In this document: positions 7,900 through 14,062 of the stretch, piece after piece
How the letters are laid out: each line of letters starts with the position of its first letter
Position numbering within the stretch: position 1 is the first letter of the stretch
DNA from: a virus
Reading direction: 5' to 3' (one strand)
DNA: 64,000 nt
Virus record (IMG/VR): IMGVR_UViG_3300030388_001525
Coordinates: 1 to 64,000 of that record
Notes under the pieces: generated by a model
What the model saw: the letters and a program-made list of their open reading frames with translations, nothing else
Database searches by the model: none
Told to the model about the DNA's origin: nothing
Position numbers and translations under genes: made by a program

Positions 7900-8046
7900 T
7901 TAGTTTTTTCTTAAAGGATTATATTTTGGTCTTATAAAAACTCTTTGAGTACTATCTTCTTCAAGCTTTACGTTGACCTTTGCAATTAAATCTTCTTTAA
8001 CTGCTTTGATTTTTTTAGCCTTAACTGTTTCTTTTTTTTTAGCCAT
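7900..8046 (-). CDS. Small basic protein (48 aa)
   Basis: ATG at 8046, stop at 7900-7902, separated by one base from the next gene's start at 7898. Begins MAKKKETVKAKKIKAVKEDL and ends RVFIRPKYNPLRKN. The N-terminal half is Lys-rich. Function unknown. Confidence 0.5.
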   Translation of the reverse strand: MAKKKETVKAKKIKAVKEDLIAKVNVKLEEDSTQRVFIRPKYNPLRKN

Positions 8047-8067
8047 TATATTAAATTTTAATTAATT

Positions 8068-8214
8068 TTATTTTTTAGACATTTTTTTAAAAGTCTTAGC
8101 TAAAGTATATCTTTTAGAACCTGGAGGACATGATGAGCTGCCAAACTTTTTCCCTGTGCAGGGCTTGTCTGTTCTCATTCCTTTAACCGCTTTTTGTATC
8201 CAGTTATTAGCCAT
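8068..8214 (-). CDS. Small conserved phage protein with a SCPPGSKRY motif (48 aa)
   Basis: ATG at 8214, stop at 8068-8070. Reads MANNWIQKAVKGMRTDKPCT, then GKKFGSSSCPPGSKRYTLAK and a Lys-rich tail. This arrangement (WIQKAVKxMRxDKPCTGxKFGSxSCPPGSKRY) is one I recall as a recurrent hypothetical protein in marine phages. The two Cys are about 11 residues apart. The role is unknown; copy number and basicity suggest a minor virion or DNA-associated peptide. Confidence 0.6.
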   Translation of the reverse strand: MANNWIQKAVKGMRTDKPCTGKKFGSSSCPPGSKRYTLAKTFKKMSKK

Positions 8215-8216
8215 TA

Positions 8217-8408
8217 CTATCTTAAGTGATCGTGTCTAACCACTTTTGCTACATGTCTGTAAGACATTGACTTGTCCGCTCCATAAGCATGTCCATACAT
8301 TTTTGATGACATTGCTTTAGACTCATCTCTTCTACTTTTCATAGATTGAGATTTCTTTCCGTTGCTTGCTCCTAAATGTTCGTCAAGTCTTGAATTATAT
8401 CCTTGCAT
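8217..8408 (-). CDS. Small basic hydrophilic protein (63 aa)
   Basis: Begins MQGYNSRLDEHLGASNGKKS and contains KSRRDESKAMSSKMYGHAYG. It is strongly charged, with many His/Arg/Lys and no hydrophobic core, so probably disordered alone. It sits 2 nt from the next gene. Similar short 'RRDES' peptides occur in other marine phages, to my recollection. No function assigned. Confidence 0.5.
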   Translation of the reverse strand: MQGYNSRLDEHLGASNGKKSQSMKSRRDESKAMSSKMYGHAYGADKSMSYRHVAKVVRHDHLR

Positions 8409-8414
8409 AGTTTA

Positions 8415-8816
8415 TTACTTTTTATTATTTCTCTTATTAGTTCTTGCAATCTTTCTATTAGTTTTATTAACCATTCGTTGTGTTTTTCTTAATGCTGAAT
8501 TCCCACTAATAGTTCTTGATTTAGTTTTCGTTGTGTTTTTCTTAAGGTTTACTTTTGTTTTAGTAATATTACCTTTACCAGTTCGAACATTCAATTCAAT
8601 TGTTTTTTTCTTATACCCTACACCTCTTTTTGTATCGTTAGTTTTAGATACTTTAACATTCTCCTGTCCGTATATACCTAAATTCTTTGAAGTATTTGTA
8701 CTTCTGGCTTTACTTCTATTTTTATTAACTACACTTCTGGTAATATTACCTTTTTTGTCTTTATAAATTGAAGTTTTTGCAGTTTTCTTTGTTTTCTTTG
8801 TTTTAGGTACAGGCAT
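8415..8816 (-). CDS. Highly basic Lys/Thr/Asn-rich protein (133 aa)
   Basis: About a third of the residues are Lys or Arg, with runs such as KTKKTKKTAKTSIYKDKKG and a basic C-terminus RKIARTNKRNNKK. The composition resembles histone H1 tails or ribosomal-protein extensions, so DNA binding in the capsid or cell is likely, but no fold is recognisable. A TATATTTG octamer lies exactly 25 nt before the ATG (8842-8849), the same distance as before three other late genes. Confidence 0.55.
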   Translation of the reverse strand: MPVPKTKKTKKTAKTSIYKDKKGNITRSVVNKNRSKARSTNTSKNLGIYGQENVKVSKTNDTKRGVGYKKKTIELNVRTGKGNITKTKVNLKKNTTKTKSRTISGNSALRKTQRMVNKTNRKIARTNKRNNKK

Positions 8817-8841
8817 GATTTTTTTTTATTTTAATGTTAAA

Positions 8842-8849
8842 CAAATATA
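8842..8849 (-). promoter_or_regulatory. TATATTTG octamer, 25 nt before the start at 8816
   Basis: The minus strand reads TATATTTG (TAnnTTTG type). The gap to the ATG at 8816 is exactly 25 nt, as at 9381, 11739 and 62417. No -33 TTG is seen at 17-23 nt upstream, so if it is a promoter it relies on the -7 box alone or on another factor. Confidence 0.4.
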
Positions 8850-8856
8850 ATAATTA

Positions 8857-9192
8857 TTATTTATTATTTTTAGTTGGTTTTTTTGGTTTACTTATAATTA
8901 CAGGCTTAGTTCCGCTTGGTGTTACTATAGTTGGTCTTGGTGTTTGCGAGACATTTGGTCTGATAATAATTTGTGGATTGTAAGGTATAGAATTATAATA
9001 TGGTATAGTATTATTGTATTGATAAGAATTGTAAACTCTTGGTCGTAATGAATTTACGTCAATAATAACAGTGTCTCCTGCGTGTGTTATTCCTAATACT
9101 TTTACAAAGTGAAAGGACTCATGTGATGATGCGCATCTTGTAAGAATAGATGTGCAAAATAAAACAAACACTACTAATAATATTTTTTTCAT
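8857..9192 (-). CDS. Secreted or lipid-anchored Pro-rich protein (111 aa)
   Basis: Begins MKKILLVVFVLFCTSILTRC, a signal peptide with a Cys at residue 20; Arg at -1 makes the lipobox imperfect. The mature part contains HAGDTVIIDVNSL and a Tyr/Asn/Pro-rich stretch, then a C-terminal Pro/Thr/Lys-rich segment (SKPKKPTKNNK). It could be an envelope lipoprotein acting in superinfection exclusion or lysis, but only export is supported. Confidence 0.5.
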   Translation of the reverse strand: MKKILLVVFVLFCTSILTRCASSHESFHFVKVLGITHAGDTVIIDVNSLRPRVYNSYQYNNTIPYYNSIPYNPQIIIRPNVSQTPRPTIVTPSGTKPVIISKPKKPTKNNK

Positions 9193-9199
9193 AACCTCC

Positions 9200-9355
9200 T
9201 TAGTACATCTTTGAACCCATTTTCTTTTCCATCCCGTAAGAAGGATTGTTTTTTACTGATCCTTTTGTCATTCTTGCATAAGAATCAGCTTGAGCTTTTC
9301 CTACCGCATTGTAAGGAAATTGTCTTTTTTTTCCTTTTACTGTAACTGTTGGCAT
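9200..9355 (-). CDS. Small conserved basic protein (51 aa)
   Basis: ATG at 9355, stop at 9200-9202. Begins MPTVTVKGKKRQFPYNAVGK and ends GMEKKMGSKMY. Peptides of this type (VKGKKxxFPYxxxGxAxAxxYA) recur in marine phages, to my recollection. It is the first gene of this run of small genes and is preceded, 25 nt upstream, by a TATCTTTG octamer. Function unknown. Confidence 0.55.
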   Translation of the reverse strand: MPTVTVKGKKRQFPYNAVGKAQADSYARMTKGSVKNNPSYGMEKKMGSKMY

Positions 9356-9380
9356 AATCTAAGTTTTTTATTTATATTTA

Positions 9381-9388
9381 CAAAGATA
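9381..9388 (-). promoter_or_regulatory. TATCTTTG octamer, 25 nt before the start at 9355
   Basis: The minus strand reads TATCTTTG. It lies in the 52-bp gap between the divergent genes starting at 9355 (-) and 9408 (+), at the recurrent 25-nt distance from the ATG. No -33 motif seen. Confidence 0.4.
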
Positions 9389-9407
9389 CAAATTTAATTT
9401 AATAGAA

Positions 9408-9863
9408 TTGAGGAATAATAAACATACCCCATCACACAATTATTTAAAATACTGGAGAGTTATTAGATACTGGGCCAAGGCTAAATATGGCTTGACTACG
9501 CCAGATTTAGATATGATGTTCTTCTTGTATGGAGAAGACTATTTTAATAAAACTAAGTTTAAGGAATACGAAGAAGTTATGTCTTGGGATGTAAATAGAT
9601 TTGATTCTTTATTAAGTAATGGATGGATTACAGTGTGGAGAAGAAAAGCTGGTAAAGAAACAACATTATATCACCTTTCTTTTAAGGGAAAGAAAGCCAT
9701 AAACACTATATATAAAAAACTTAATGGTGAAGAGATTGGAGAATCACCTGATTACAATCCTTTGTTTAGAGTTAATGTAGGTTATATGGATAAAGTATAC
9801 CGAGATCAGATTTTAGAAATGAATAAATTTATAAAACTACAACGACATCTCTCTCTTGAATAA
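9408..9863 (+). CDS. Putative winged-helix (MarR-like) regulator, alone on the + strand
   Basis: 151 residues. The layout suits a winged-helix DNA-binding fold: KYWRVIRYWAKAKYGLTTPD as first helices, a helix starting DLDMMFFLYGEDYF, then VNRFDSLLSNGWITVWRRK and ETTLYHLSFKGKKAINTIY as recognition helix and wing. I recall similar proteins as conserved hypotheticals in marine phages. No ATG is in frame before residue 36, so the start is the TTG at 9408. It is the only + gene between 1 and 12259, and its end overlaps the groES end tail-to-tail by 35 bp. The position suggests a regulator of late transcription; this is inference. Confidence 0.6.
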   Translation: MRNNKHTPSHNYLKYWRVIRYWAKAKYGLTTPDLDMMFFLYGEDYFNKTKFKEYEEVMSWDVNRFDSLLSNGWITVWRRKAGKETTLYHLSFKGKKAINTIYKKLNGEEIGESPDYNPLFRVNVGYMDKVYRDQILEMNKFIKLQRHLSLE

Positions 9864-10086
9864 TAGTAACTGTTTCATTATTTAAAAGCATAGTGTGTCC
9901 TGCATTACGATCATAGTATACTAAATCATTTTCAGATATTATATCCACATTAGTACCTGGTGTAAGTATAATACCTTTCTTGTATCTAAAGTTATCCGCA
10001 TCTTCAGCTGACAAAAGAATACCTGAGTTAGTTTTTAATTCTTCTTCTACTGGTTTTATAACTATATATTTTCCTATTGCTTTCAT
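9829..10086 (-). CDS. groES: Co-chaperonin GroES-like protein
   Basis: 85 residues, slightly shorter than the usual 95-100 of bacterial GroES. The cpn10 barrel is recognisable: IGKYIVIKPVEEELKTNSG with the mobile-loop tripeptide in GILLS, then YKKGIILTPGT and DLVYYDRNAGHTMLLNNETV, ending IIQERDVVVVL. GroES caps the GroEL ring as a heptamer and closes the folding chamber. It follows groEL by one base on the same strand, the reverse of the usual bacterial groES-groEL order. T4 gp31 is the classical phage example of a co-chaperonin replacing GroES for capsid folding. Confidence 0.85.
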   Translation of the reverse strand: MKAIGKYIVIKPVEEELKTNSGILLSAEDADNFRYKKGIILTPGTNVDIISENDLVYYDRNAGHTMLLNNETVTIIQERDVVVVL

Positions 10087-10087
10087 A

Positions 10088-11713
10088 TTATTCTTCGTTA
10101 GCTCTTCTATGTGTTATTATTGCATTTGTACTTAAAATAGTAGTAGCTACTGATACTGCATTAGTAAAGGCATGCTTTGTAACTTTCAGAGGATCTATCA
10201 CCCCCATTTTAAACATGTCTCCATAAACTTCATTCTTAACGTCGTAACCTACATTATTAATTCCATCTATTTTATAAATCTCTAATTTTTCATCACTCAT
10301 AACTTCGTCTGGATTCATTCCAGCATTTATTAATATTTGTTCTAAAGGAGCTTTTAACGCTTTAGATAAAATTAATGATGCAACAAGTTCATTATGTAAA
10401 TCAGAATAATCATATGGTTTTTTTAAACTATCATGTAAAGTCCATAAGGCTAATCCTCCTCCTGCAACAATTCCTTCTTGTAAAGCACTGCGCACAGCGC
10501 ATACCGAGTCATCGACTCGGTCAAATTTTTCTTTTTGTTCTACATCTGAGTTACCACCAACGTATATGCAACCTATTCCTCCCGCTAAACTTGCTATACG
10601 TTCATTGATAAAAACTCGAGATGCTGTGTCTTTAGTATTTTTTTGCTGAACCTTTAACTCTTCTATTCTTTTTTGTATCTCATCAGAAATATCTGTCTCT
10701 TTTATAATAACAGTTTCGCTTTGCCCAACAATAATCTTGTCTGCTTTTCCTAAATCTTTAGGAGTTATTAAACTTAAGTCATCTCCAGTCTTTTCAGAAT
10801 AGTATTTAGCACCAACTGCAAGAGCTATGTCTTGCATTAACTCGTGCTGCTTGTATCCAAACTGTGGTGGTAAAATATTACAGAACTTTAAACCATTACG
10901 AACAACATTAGCAGCCAGGGTATTTATTACATTGGTTGTACATGTTCCGATAATTAAAAGCTTCTCATTATTATTAATGACATTTTTTAATACGTTCTCT
11001 AATTGTAAGATATTACTAATCTCACTATCACATACTAATATCTTTACATCTTCAAGAATACATTCATCCTTCTTTTGATTATTAATAAATAGATTAGAAG
11101 TATACCCTCTGTTTATTTTTATACCGTTTGTAACCTCTGCATAGGTATCCGAAGATTGCGAACGCTCAACTGTAACAACTCCATCTTTACCTACCTTATT
11201 GTAAGCATCAGTTATAATTTTTCCTATTGTCTTGTCGTTGTTAGCAGATATTGTTGCTACATCCAACAGCTTTTTTTTAGAAATTTTTTGTGAGTTTACT
11301 TTTAAATCTTTTAATATACTTTCTTTAAGTGTATTGATGTGTCTAATTACCTCAGTAATATTATGCGTATCCTTTAACAACTCTTGACCTGCATTAACTA
11401 TAGCCTCCGTCAAAACAATAGCTGTAGTTGTACCATCACCAGCTGAGTTAGCCGTTCTATTAGCAGCATCCTTCATCATTTGAATTGCTAAATTTTCTAC
11501 AGGGTCGTTTAACTCTATTGACCTTGCAACAGTAACTCCGTCTTTTGTTATAGTAATACTATTTGTATGTTGAGGTGATTCTATTAAAACTGTTTTACCT
11601 CGCGGGCCAAGTGTACTTTTGACTGCTTTAGAAATTGTAGTTATTCCTTTAATTAACTTTTGTCTTCCATGATCATCGAAGCAGATGTCTTTTGGAATGT
11701 ATCCTGAACTCAT
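10088..11713 (-). CDS. groEL: Chaperonin GroEL
   Basis: 541 residues, full family length. Hallmarks: STLGPRGKTVLI (33-44), KDGVTVARSIEL (57-68), the nucleotide loop AGDGTTTAIVL (91-101, D93 matching E. coli Asp87), VDDSVCAVRSALQEG with the Asp matching Asp398, and GIVAGGGLALW. The product is a double-ring ATPase that folds proteins in a closed chamber. The C-terminus ends RRANEE and lacks the GGM-rich tail of bacterial GroEL. The central apical domain is diverged from host-type sequences. Together with groES it forms a self-contained chaperonin operon, with a TATATTTG octamer 25 nt before the ATG. Few phages carry their own GroEL. Confidence 0.95.
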   Translation of the reverse strand: MSSGYIPKDICFDDHGRQKLIKGITTISKAVKSTLGPRGKTVLIESPQHTNSITITKDGVTVARSIELNDPVENLAIQMMKDAANRTANSAGDGTTTAIVLTEAIVNAGQELLKDTHNITEVIRHINTLKESILKDLKVNSQKISKKKLLDVATISANNDKTIGKIITDAYNKVGKDGVVTVERSQSSDTYAEVTNGIKINRGYTSNLFINNQKKDECILEDVKILVCDSEISNILQLENVLKNVINNNEKLLIIGTCTTNVINTLAANVVRNGLKFCNILPPQFGYKQHELMQDIALAVGAKYYSEKTGDDLSLITPKDLGKADKIIVGQSETVIIKETDISDEIQKRIEELKVQQKNTKDTASRVFINERIASLAGGIGCIYVGGNSDVEQKEKFDRVDDSVCAVRSALQEGIVAGGGLALWTLHDSLKKPYDYSDLHNELVASLILSKALKAPLEQILINAGMNPDEVMSDEKLEIYKIDGINNVGYDVKNEVYGDMFKMGVIDPLKVTKHAFTNAVSVATTILSTNAIITHRRANEE

Positions 11714-11738
11714 AGTAAATTTGATTTAATTATTTAAA

Positions 11739-11746
11739 CAAATATA
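11739..11746 (-). promoter_or_regulatory. TATATTTG octamer, 25 nt before groEL
   Basis: The minus strand reads TATATTTG, at exactly 25 nt from the groEL ATG. Downstream of the 11959-11988 terminator, it is the best candidate for a separate groEL-groES promoter. No clear -33 TTG at the usual spacing. Confidence 0.4.
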
Positions 11747-11885
11747 CAATTTATATTTCAACTTACATATGTTAGAATGTTGTTTTATTTGTTCTACTAT
11801 ACTACTATATAGTTTTATACTACTATACTATTCTTTTATTATTATAATAATACTTTATAATTAACATTAATATTAATATATATTA

Positions 11886-11940
11886 ATAAATAACTATAAA
11901 TCAAATAGTTATAAAAAATTAAATTAACATTAAATCAACA
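11886..11940 (+). repeat. 55-bp duplicated element, copy 1
   Basis: The element starts ATAAATAACTA, contains a 21-bp inverted repeat (11891-11911, arms TAACTAT/ATAGTTA), a 3-nt spacer, and then 26 bp (11915-11940) identical to 22263-22288. Copy 2 has the same total length and order. The flanking 11760-11958 stretch is extremely AT-rich and alternates TA runs, like a duplex-unwinding region. It lies in the 306-bp gap between the groEL start and the gene ending at 12020. No gene fits this gap. Confidence 0.7.
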
Positions 11941-11958
11941 CATTAATAACATTAAGAT

Positions 11959-11988
11959 AAAAAAAATAGGACTCCTTTAGGAATCCTA
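11959..11988 (-). terminator. Rho-independent terminator (- strand)
   Basis: On the minus strand, a stem TAGGATTCCT / AGGAGTCCTA (one G-U pair) is followed by a run of eight T. It lies 31 bp downstream of the gene ending at 12020, so it separates that gene's transcript from groEL-groES. Confidence 0.8.
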
Positions 11989-12019
11989 CTTCAATCAATA
12001 ATCAAAACAAAAGAAATTT

Positions 12020-12259
12020 TTAATATTCAAATATATTTCTATCTCCACTCATACGCATCTTAGCTCTTTCAATACCGTCTGCTATACAATCGATCTTATA
12101 TTGTTTTTTCATTTGCTGTCTATACATAGCAGCTTCTTCTAATCCTGAAATACCATCTGGTCTACTATTAATTAATCTACCGTCTTTTACGTAAAGTCCA
12201 TTTACATAGTCACTTGTTGTACTACTTGGGGAAACTCTTTTACCGTCTTTATATGCCAT
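12020..12259 (-). CDS. Hypothetical protein (79 aa)
   Basis: Begins MAYKDGKRVSPSSTTSDYVN and continues GLYVKDGRLINSRPDGISGL. The C-terminal half is a charged helix (EEAAMYRQQMKKQYKID). No known domain. It is monocistronic: a terminator follows at 11959-11988, and upstream lies the ~530-bp non-coding control region. A TATCTTTA box (one base off the late octamer) is at 12276-12283. Its place at the head of the leftward block suggests an early-late switch or delayed-early role, not shown. Confidence 0.55.
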   Translation of the reverse strand: MAYKDGKRVSPSSTTSDYVNGLYVKDGRLINSRPDGISGLEEAAMYRQQMKKQYKIDCIADGIERAKMRMSGDRNIFEY

Positions 12260-12289
12260 GATGTTTTATTTTTCGTAAAGATAATAAAA

Positions 12290-12790
12290 AAATTTTAGAT
12301 ACACCGAGCATGAGGGCTATAGTGGTTTATACGTGTGCTACCCCCCTCAAAGAAAACGATATTCTGTACAGATGTAAAGTAATACTTTGATTTTTTTCTG
12401 CAATGTTTTACCTTTTTTATTTGAGCAGCCTCAGCCTCATTAGGCCACGCCTCATAGCCCTCCTCGTTATCCCTCGTTATGTTGTGCCTTAGTATGACTA
12501 CTGATAGCACACACCTTCCCCTTCCCCTCTACCCCTATCAACTATCAAGAGTATAGTAGGGAGGCAGAGCCTTCCCTTAGTACCATCACGACATAGGATA
12601 CACATAAACAATTCATAGGGAAATCCAGTTGAGTACAAATCGCGTAAGTAACTGAAATCCAGAATGTTAGCAGTCGATATTTTACTGCTCTAAAACATTG
12701 TACTAAAAATAGTTTCCAAATAATGTATATATATACTACTAATGGGTAAATTATAATTATATTTACAATAGTTATGCACAGCGTGTGCAT
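12290..12790. other. Non-coding divergent control region, G/C-richer than its surroundings
   Basis: About 500 bp without a convincing gene. It contains a tandem CCTCGTTAT (12462-12470 and 12472-12480), AGCCTC repeats, a pyrimidine tract (CCTTCCCCTTCCCCTCTACC), a bulged hairpin at 12558-12577 (AGGGA-GGC / GCC-T-TCCCT) and an 8-bp inverted pair GTGTGCTA (12333-12340) / TAGCACAC (12505-12512) that could close a 180-nt structure. A minus-strand promoter candidate at its right edge would transcribe it. It may be a long leader or regulatory RNA, or the replication origin. The two open frames here look non-coding. Confidence 0.5.
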
Positions 12791-12791
12791 A
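12773..12791. promoter_or_regulatory. 19-bp palindrome, operator candidate
   Basis: Perfect arms TATGCACA / TGTGCATA around GCG. It lies between the - strand -7 box at 12801-12808 and the transcribed region, and 30 bp from the first early ATG, a typical place for a repressor dimer site controlling both directions. Confidence 0.45.
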
Positions 12792-12800
12792 TTTAACTAA

Positions 12801-12831
12801 CAAAACTAAGACCAATTATTATGCAAACAAA
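12801..12831 (-). promoter_or_regulatory. Bacteroidetes-type promoter candidate, leftward
   Basis: The minus strand has TTTG (12831-12828), 19 nt, then TAGTTTTG (12808-12801), matching the Bacteroidetes -33/-7 consensus with standard spacing. It overlaps the first early ATG at 12821. Transcription would start near 12795 and enter the non-coding region, leaving more than 500 nt before the first - gene. Confidence 0.45.
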
Positions 12832-13030
12832 TGACAACGCCTACCTTGAACTACTGAAAGGATTACCTTTCATCAAGCAGTCTCAATCAGAGGGACTAAT
12901 CAAGTCAACAACAGAGTTAATCTTGATAGATAACTTTACTGATATACCAACAATAAAATGCCCATCTGAAGTTCAGAATCAACTACGTTTCGTAGGATTC
13001 AAAGGAATAACAGATTACATATTTAACTAA
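12821..13030 (+). CDS. Hypothetical early protein (69 aa)
   Basis: The first gene of the rightward early block. Begins MQTNDNAYLELLKGLPFIKQ; a soluble mixed alpha/beta composition with no domain I recognise. The leader ACCAATTATTATG is typical of this genome. Its coding start overlaps a divergent promoter candidate, so expression of the two directions may interfere. Small first early genes of phages often encode host-takeover proteins, but nothing in this sequence shows it. Confidence 0.6.
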   Translation: MQTNDNAYLELLKGLPFIKQSQSEGLIKSTTELILIDNFTDIPTIKCPSEVQNQLRFVGFKGITDYIFN

Positions 13031-13060
13031 ACCTAATACAACAACTAAAAATTCAAAAAA

Positions 13061-13291
13061 ATGATATTAATAAAACAAAACCCTAACTCAGTACTATTAC
13101 AATTAACGAAAAGACAACTGAATATAATAGCCCAAAACTTAGATATGGTAATGAATCACGACTTGCAATATATGGATGAAAAAGAACATAATAAGTTAGC
13201 AATTCACGAAGACTGTGTCGCTATATTATCAGAATTACAGAGCATAGGAATATGGGGAGAGTATCCAAAATCAAATAATAACAAAAACTAA
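13061..13291 (+). CDS. Hypothetical early protein (76 aa)
   Basis: Begins MILIKQNPNSVLLQLTKRQL. Predicted mostly helical (LNIIAQNLDMVMNHDLQYM, then EDCVAILSELQSIGIWGEY). No membrane segment or known motif. A 30-nt A-rich leader (AATTCAAAAAAATG) precedes it; it is 13 nt from the next gene. Confidence 0.6.
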   Translation: MILIKQNPNSVLLQLTKRQLNIIAQNLDMVMNHDLQYMDEKEHNKLAIHEDCVAILSELQSIGIWGEYPKSNNNKN

Positions 13292-13304
13292 AACCAAAAC
13301 AATT

Positions 13305-13826
13305 ATGAAATTATCTACAAGACAAATACTAAAATTAGACTTATTTATGAATTCTAATCCATCACAAGAAGATGTCGAGCAATACTATATTAATAATATA
13401 ATGCCCTATGACTCTAAGCATTCAATTGCTGAAATCTTAGAGTTAGCTAAAGACAGTGCAATGAAAGACTATAATAGTGAAGCACTTTATAACCATCCTC
13501 TATATAATGTTGAGAACAAAGCATCTAATCCAACCCTTGACAATCCAATTTTTGATGGTGCTACCCAAAACATCTTAAACTTTAACTTTAGTGATGCAAT
13601 TAATAAATGGGTTATGTTCTCTTATAATTATAACATAGGCTCAGATGGTAAACCTACATTCTTTGAGGCATTTGGAGGCTCATTAAGAAATCATTTATAC
13701 ACCAAATGGAGTGGTTACTATAAGACAGAAGGAAGTGGTGGAGTAATGAATAGATTTTGGGCTGAATTAAGTTCAAATAATCAAGAAGTATTAGCTGATT
13801 GGATTAATAATAACTATAACCTATAA
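13305..13826 (+). CDS. Hypothetical early protein (173 aa)
   Basis: Begins MKLSTRQILKLDLFMNSNPS after the leader AAAACAATTATG. An acidic N-terminal part is followed by an aromatic/Gly-rich middle and end (FEAFGGSLRNHLYTKWSGYY, MNRFWAELSSNNQEVLADWI). It is soluble. I recognise no family. It lies between small unknown genes in the first early operon. Confidence 0.6.
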   Translation: MKLSTRQILKLDLFMNSNPSQEDVEQYYINNIMPYDSKHSIAEILELAKDSAMKDYNSEALYNHPLYNVENKASNPTLDNPIFDGATQNILNFNFSDAINKWVMFSYNYNIGSDGKPTFFEAFGGSLRNHLYTKWSGYYKTEGSGGVMNRFWAELSSNNQEVLADWINNNYNL

Positions 13827-13839
13827 AACATACACAATT

Positions 13840-14049
13840 ATGAATAATAAAAACTATAAATTCCAACTTTCAGATAATAATATCTGTGAAGTTTATTACG
13901 ATGAAATTAATGATGAGGGAGACCATTTTACACCACCTTATTACTCCATAGAGATAAATAAAATCACTTTAAATGGTGATGATGTAACGGACAGAATGGA
14001 GACATTTTACGATGAGATAGTAAGTTGCATAAACGAAAACAATAACTAA
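13840..14049 (+). CDS. Hypothetical acidic protein (69 aa)
   Basis: Begins MNNKNYKFQLSDNNICEVYY. Many Asp/Glu (YDEINDEGDHFTPPYYS, GDDVTDRMETFYDEI), few Lys; a DNA-mimic role is conceivable for such acidic early proteins but unsupported. Leader CACAATTATG. Confidence 0.55.
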   Translation: MNNKNYKFQLSDNNICEVYYDEINDEGDHFTPPYYSIEINKITLNGDDVTDRMETFYDEIVSCINENNN

Positions 14050-14062
14050 TAAATTAAATAAT

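Noticed and set aside
12295-12510. Open frame of 71 codons on the - strand
   Set aside because: It has no A-rich leader, its composition follows the local CCTCGTTAT-type repeats and its second half looks random. A weak possibility that the N-terminal part is real remains.
12545-12790. Open frame of 81 codons on the - strand
   Set aside because: The product is a random mix of Ile, Val, Leu and Cys without leader, and it spans the operator-like palindrome and the AT-rich promoter DNA.
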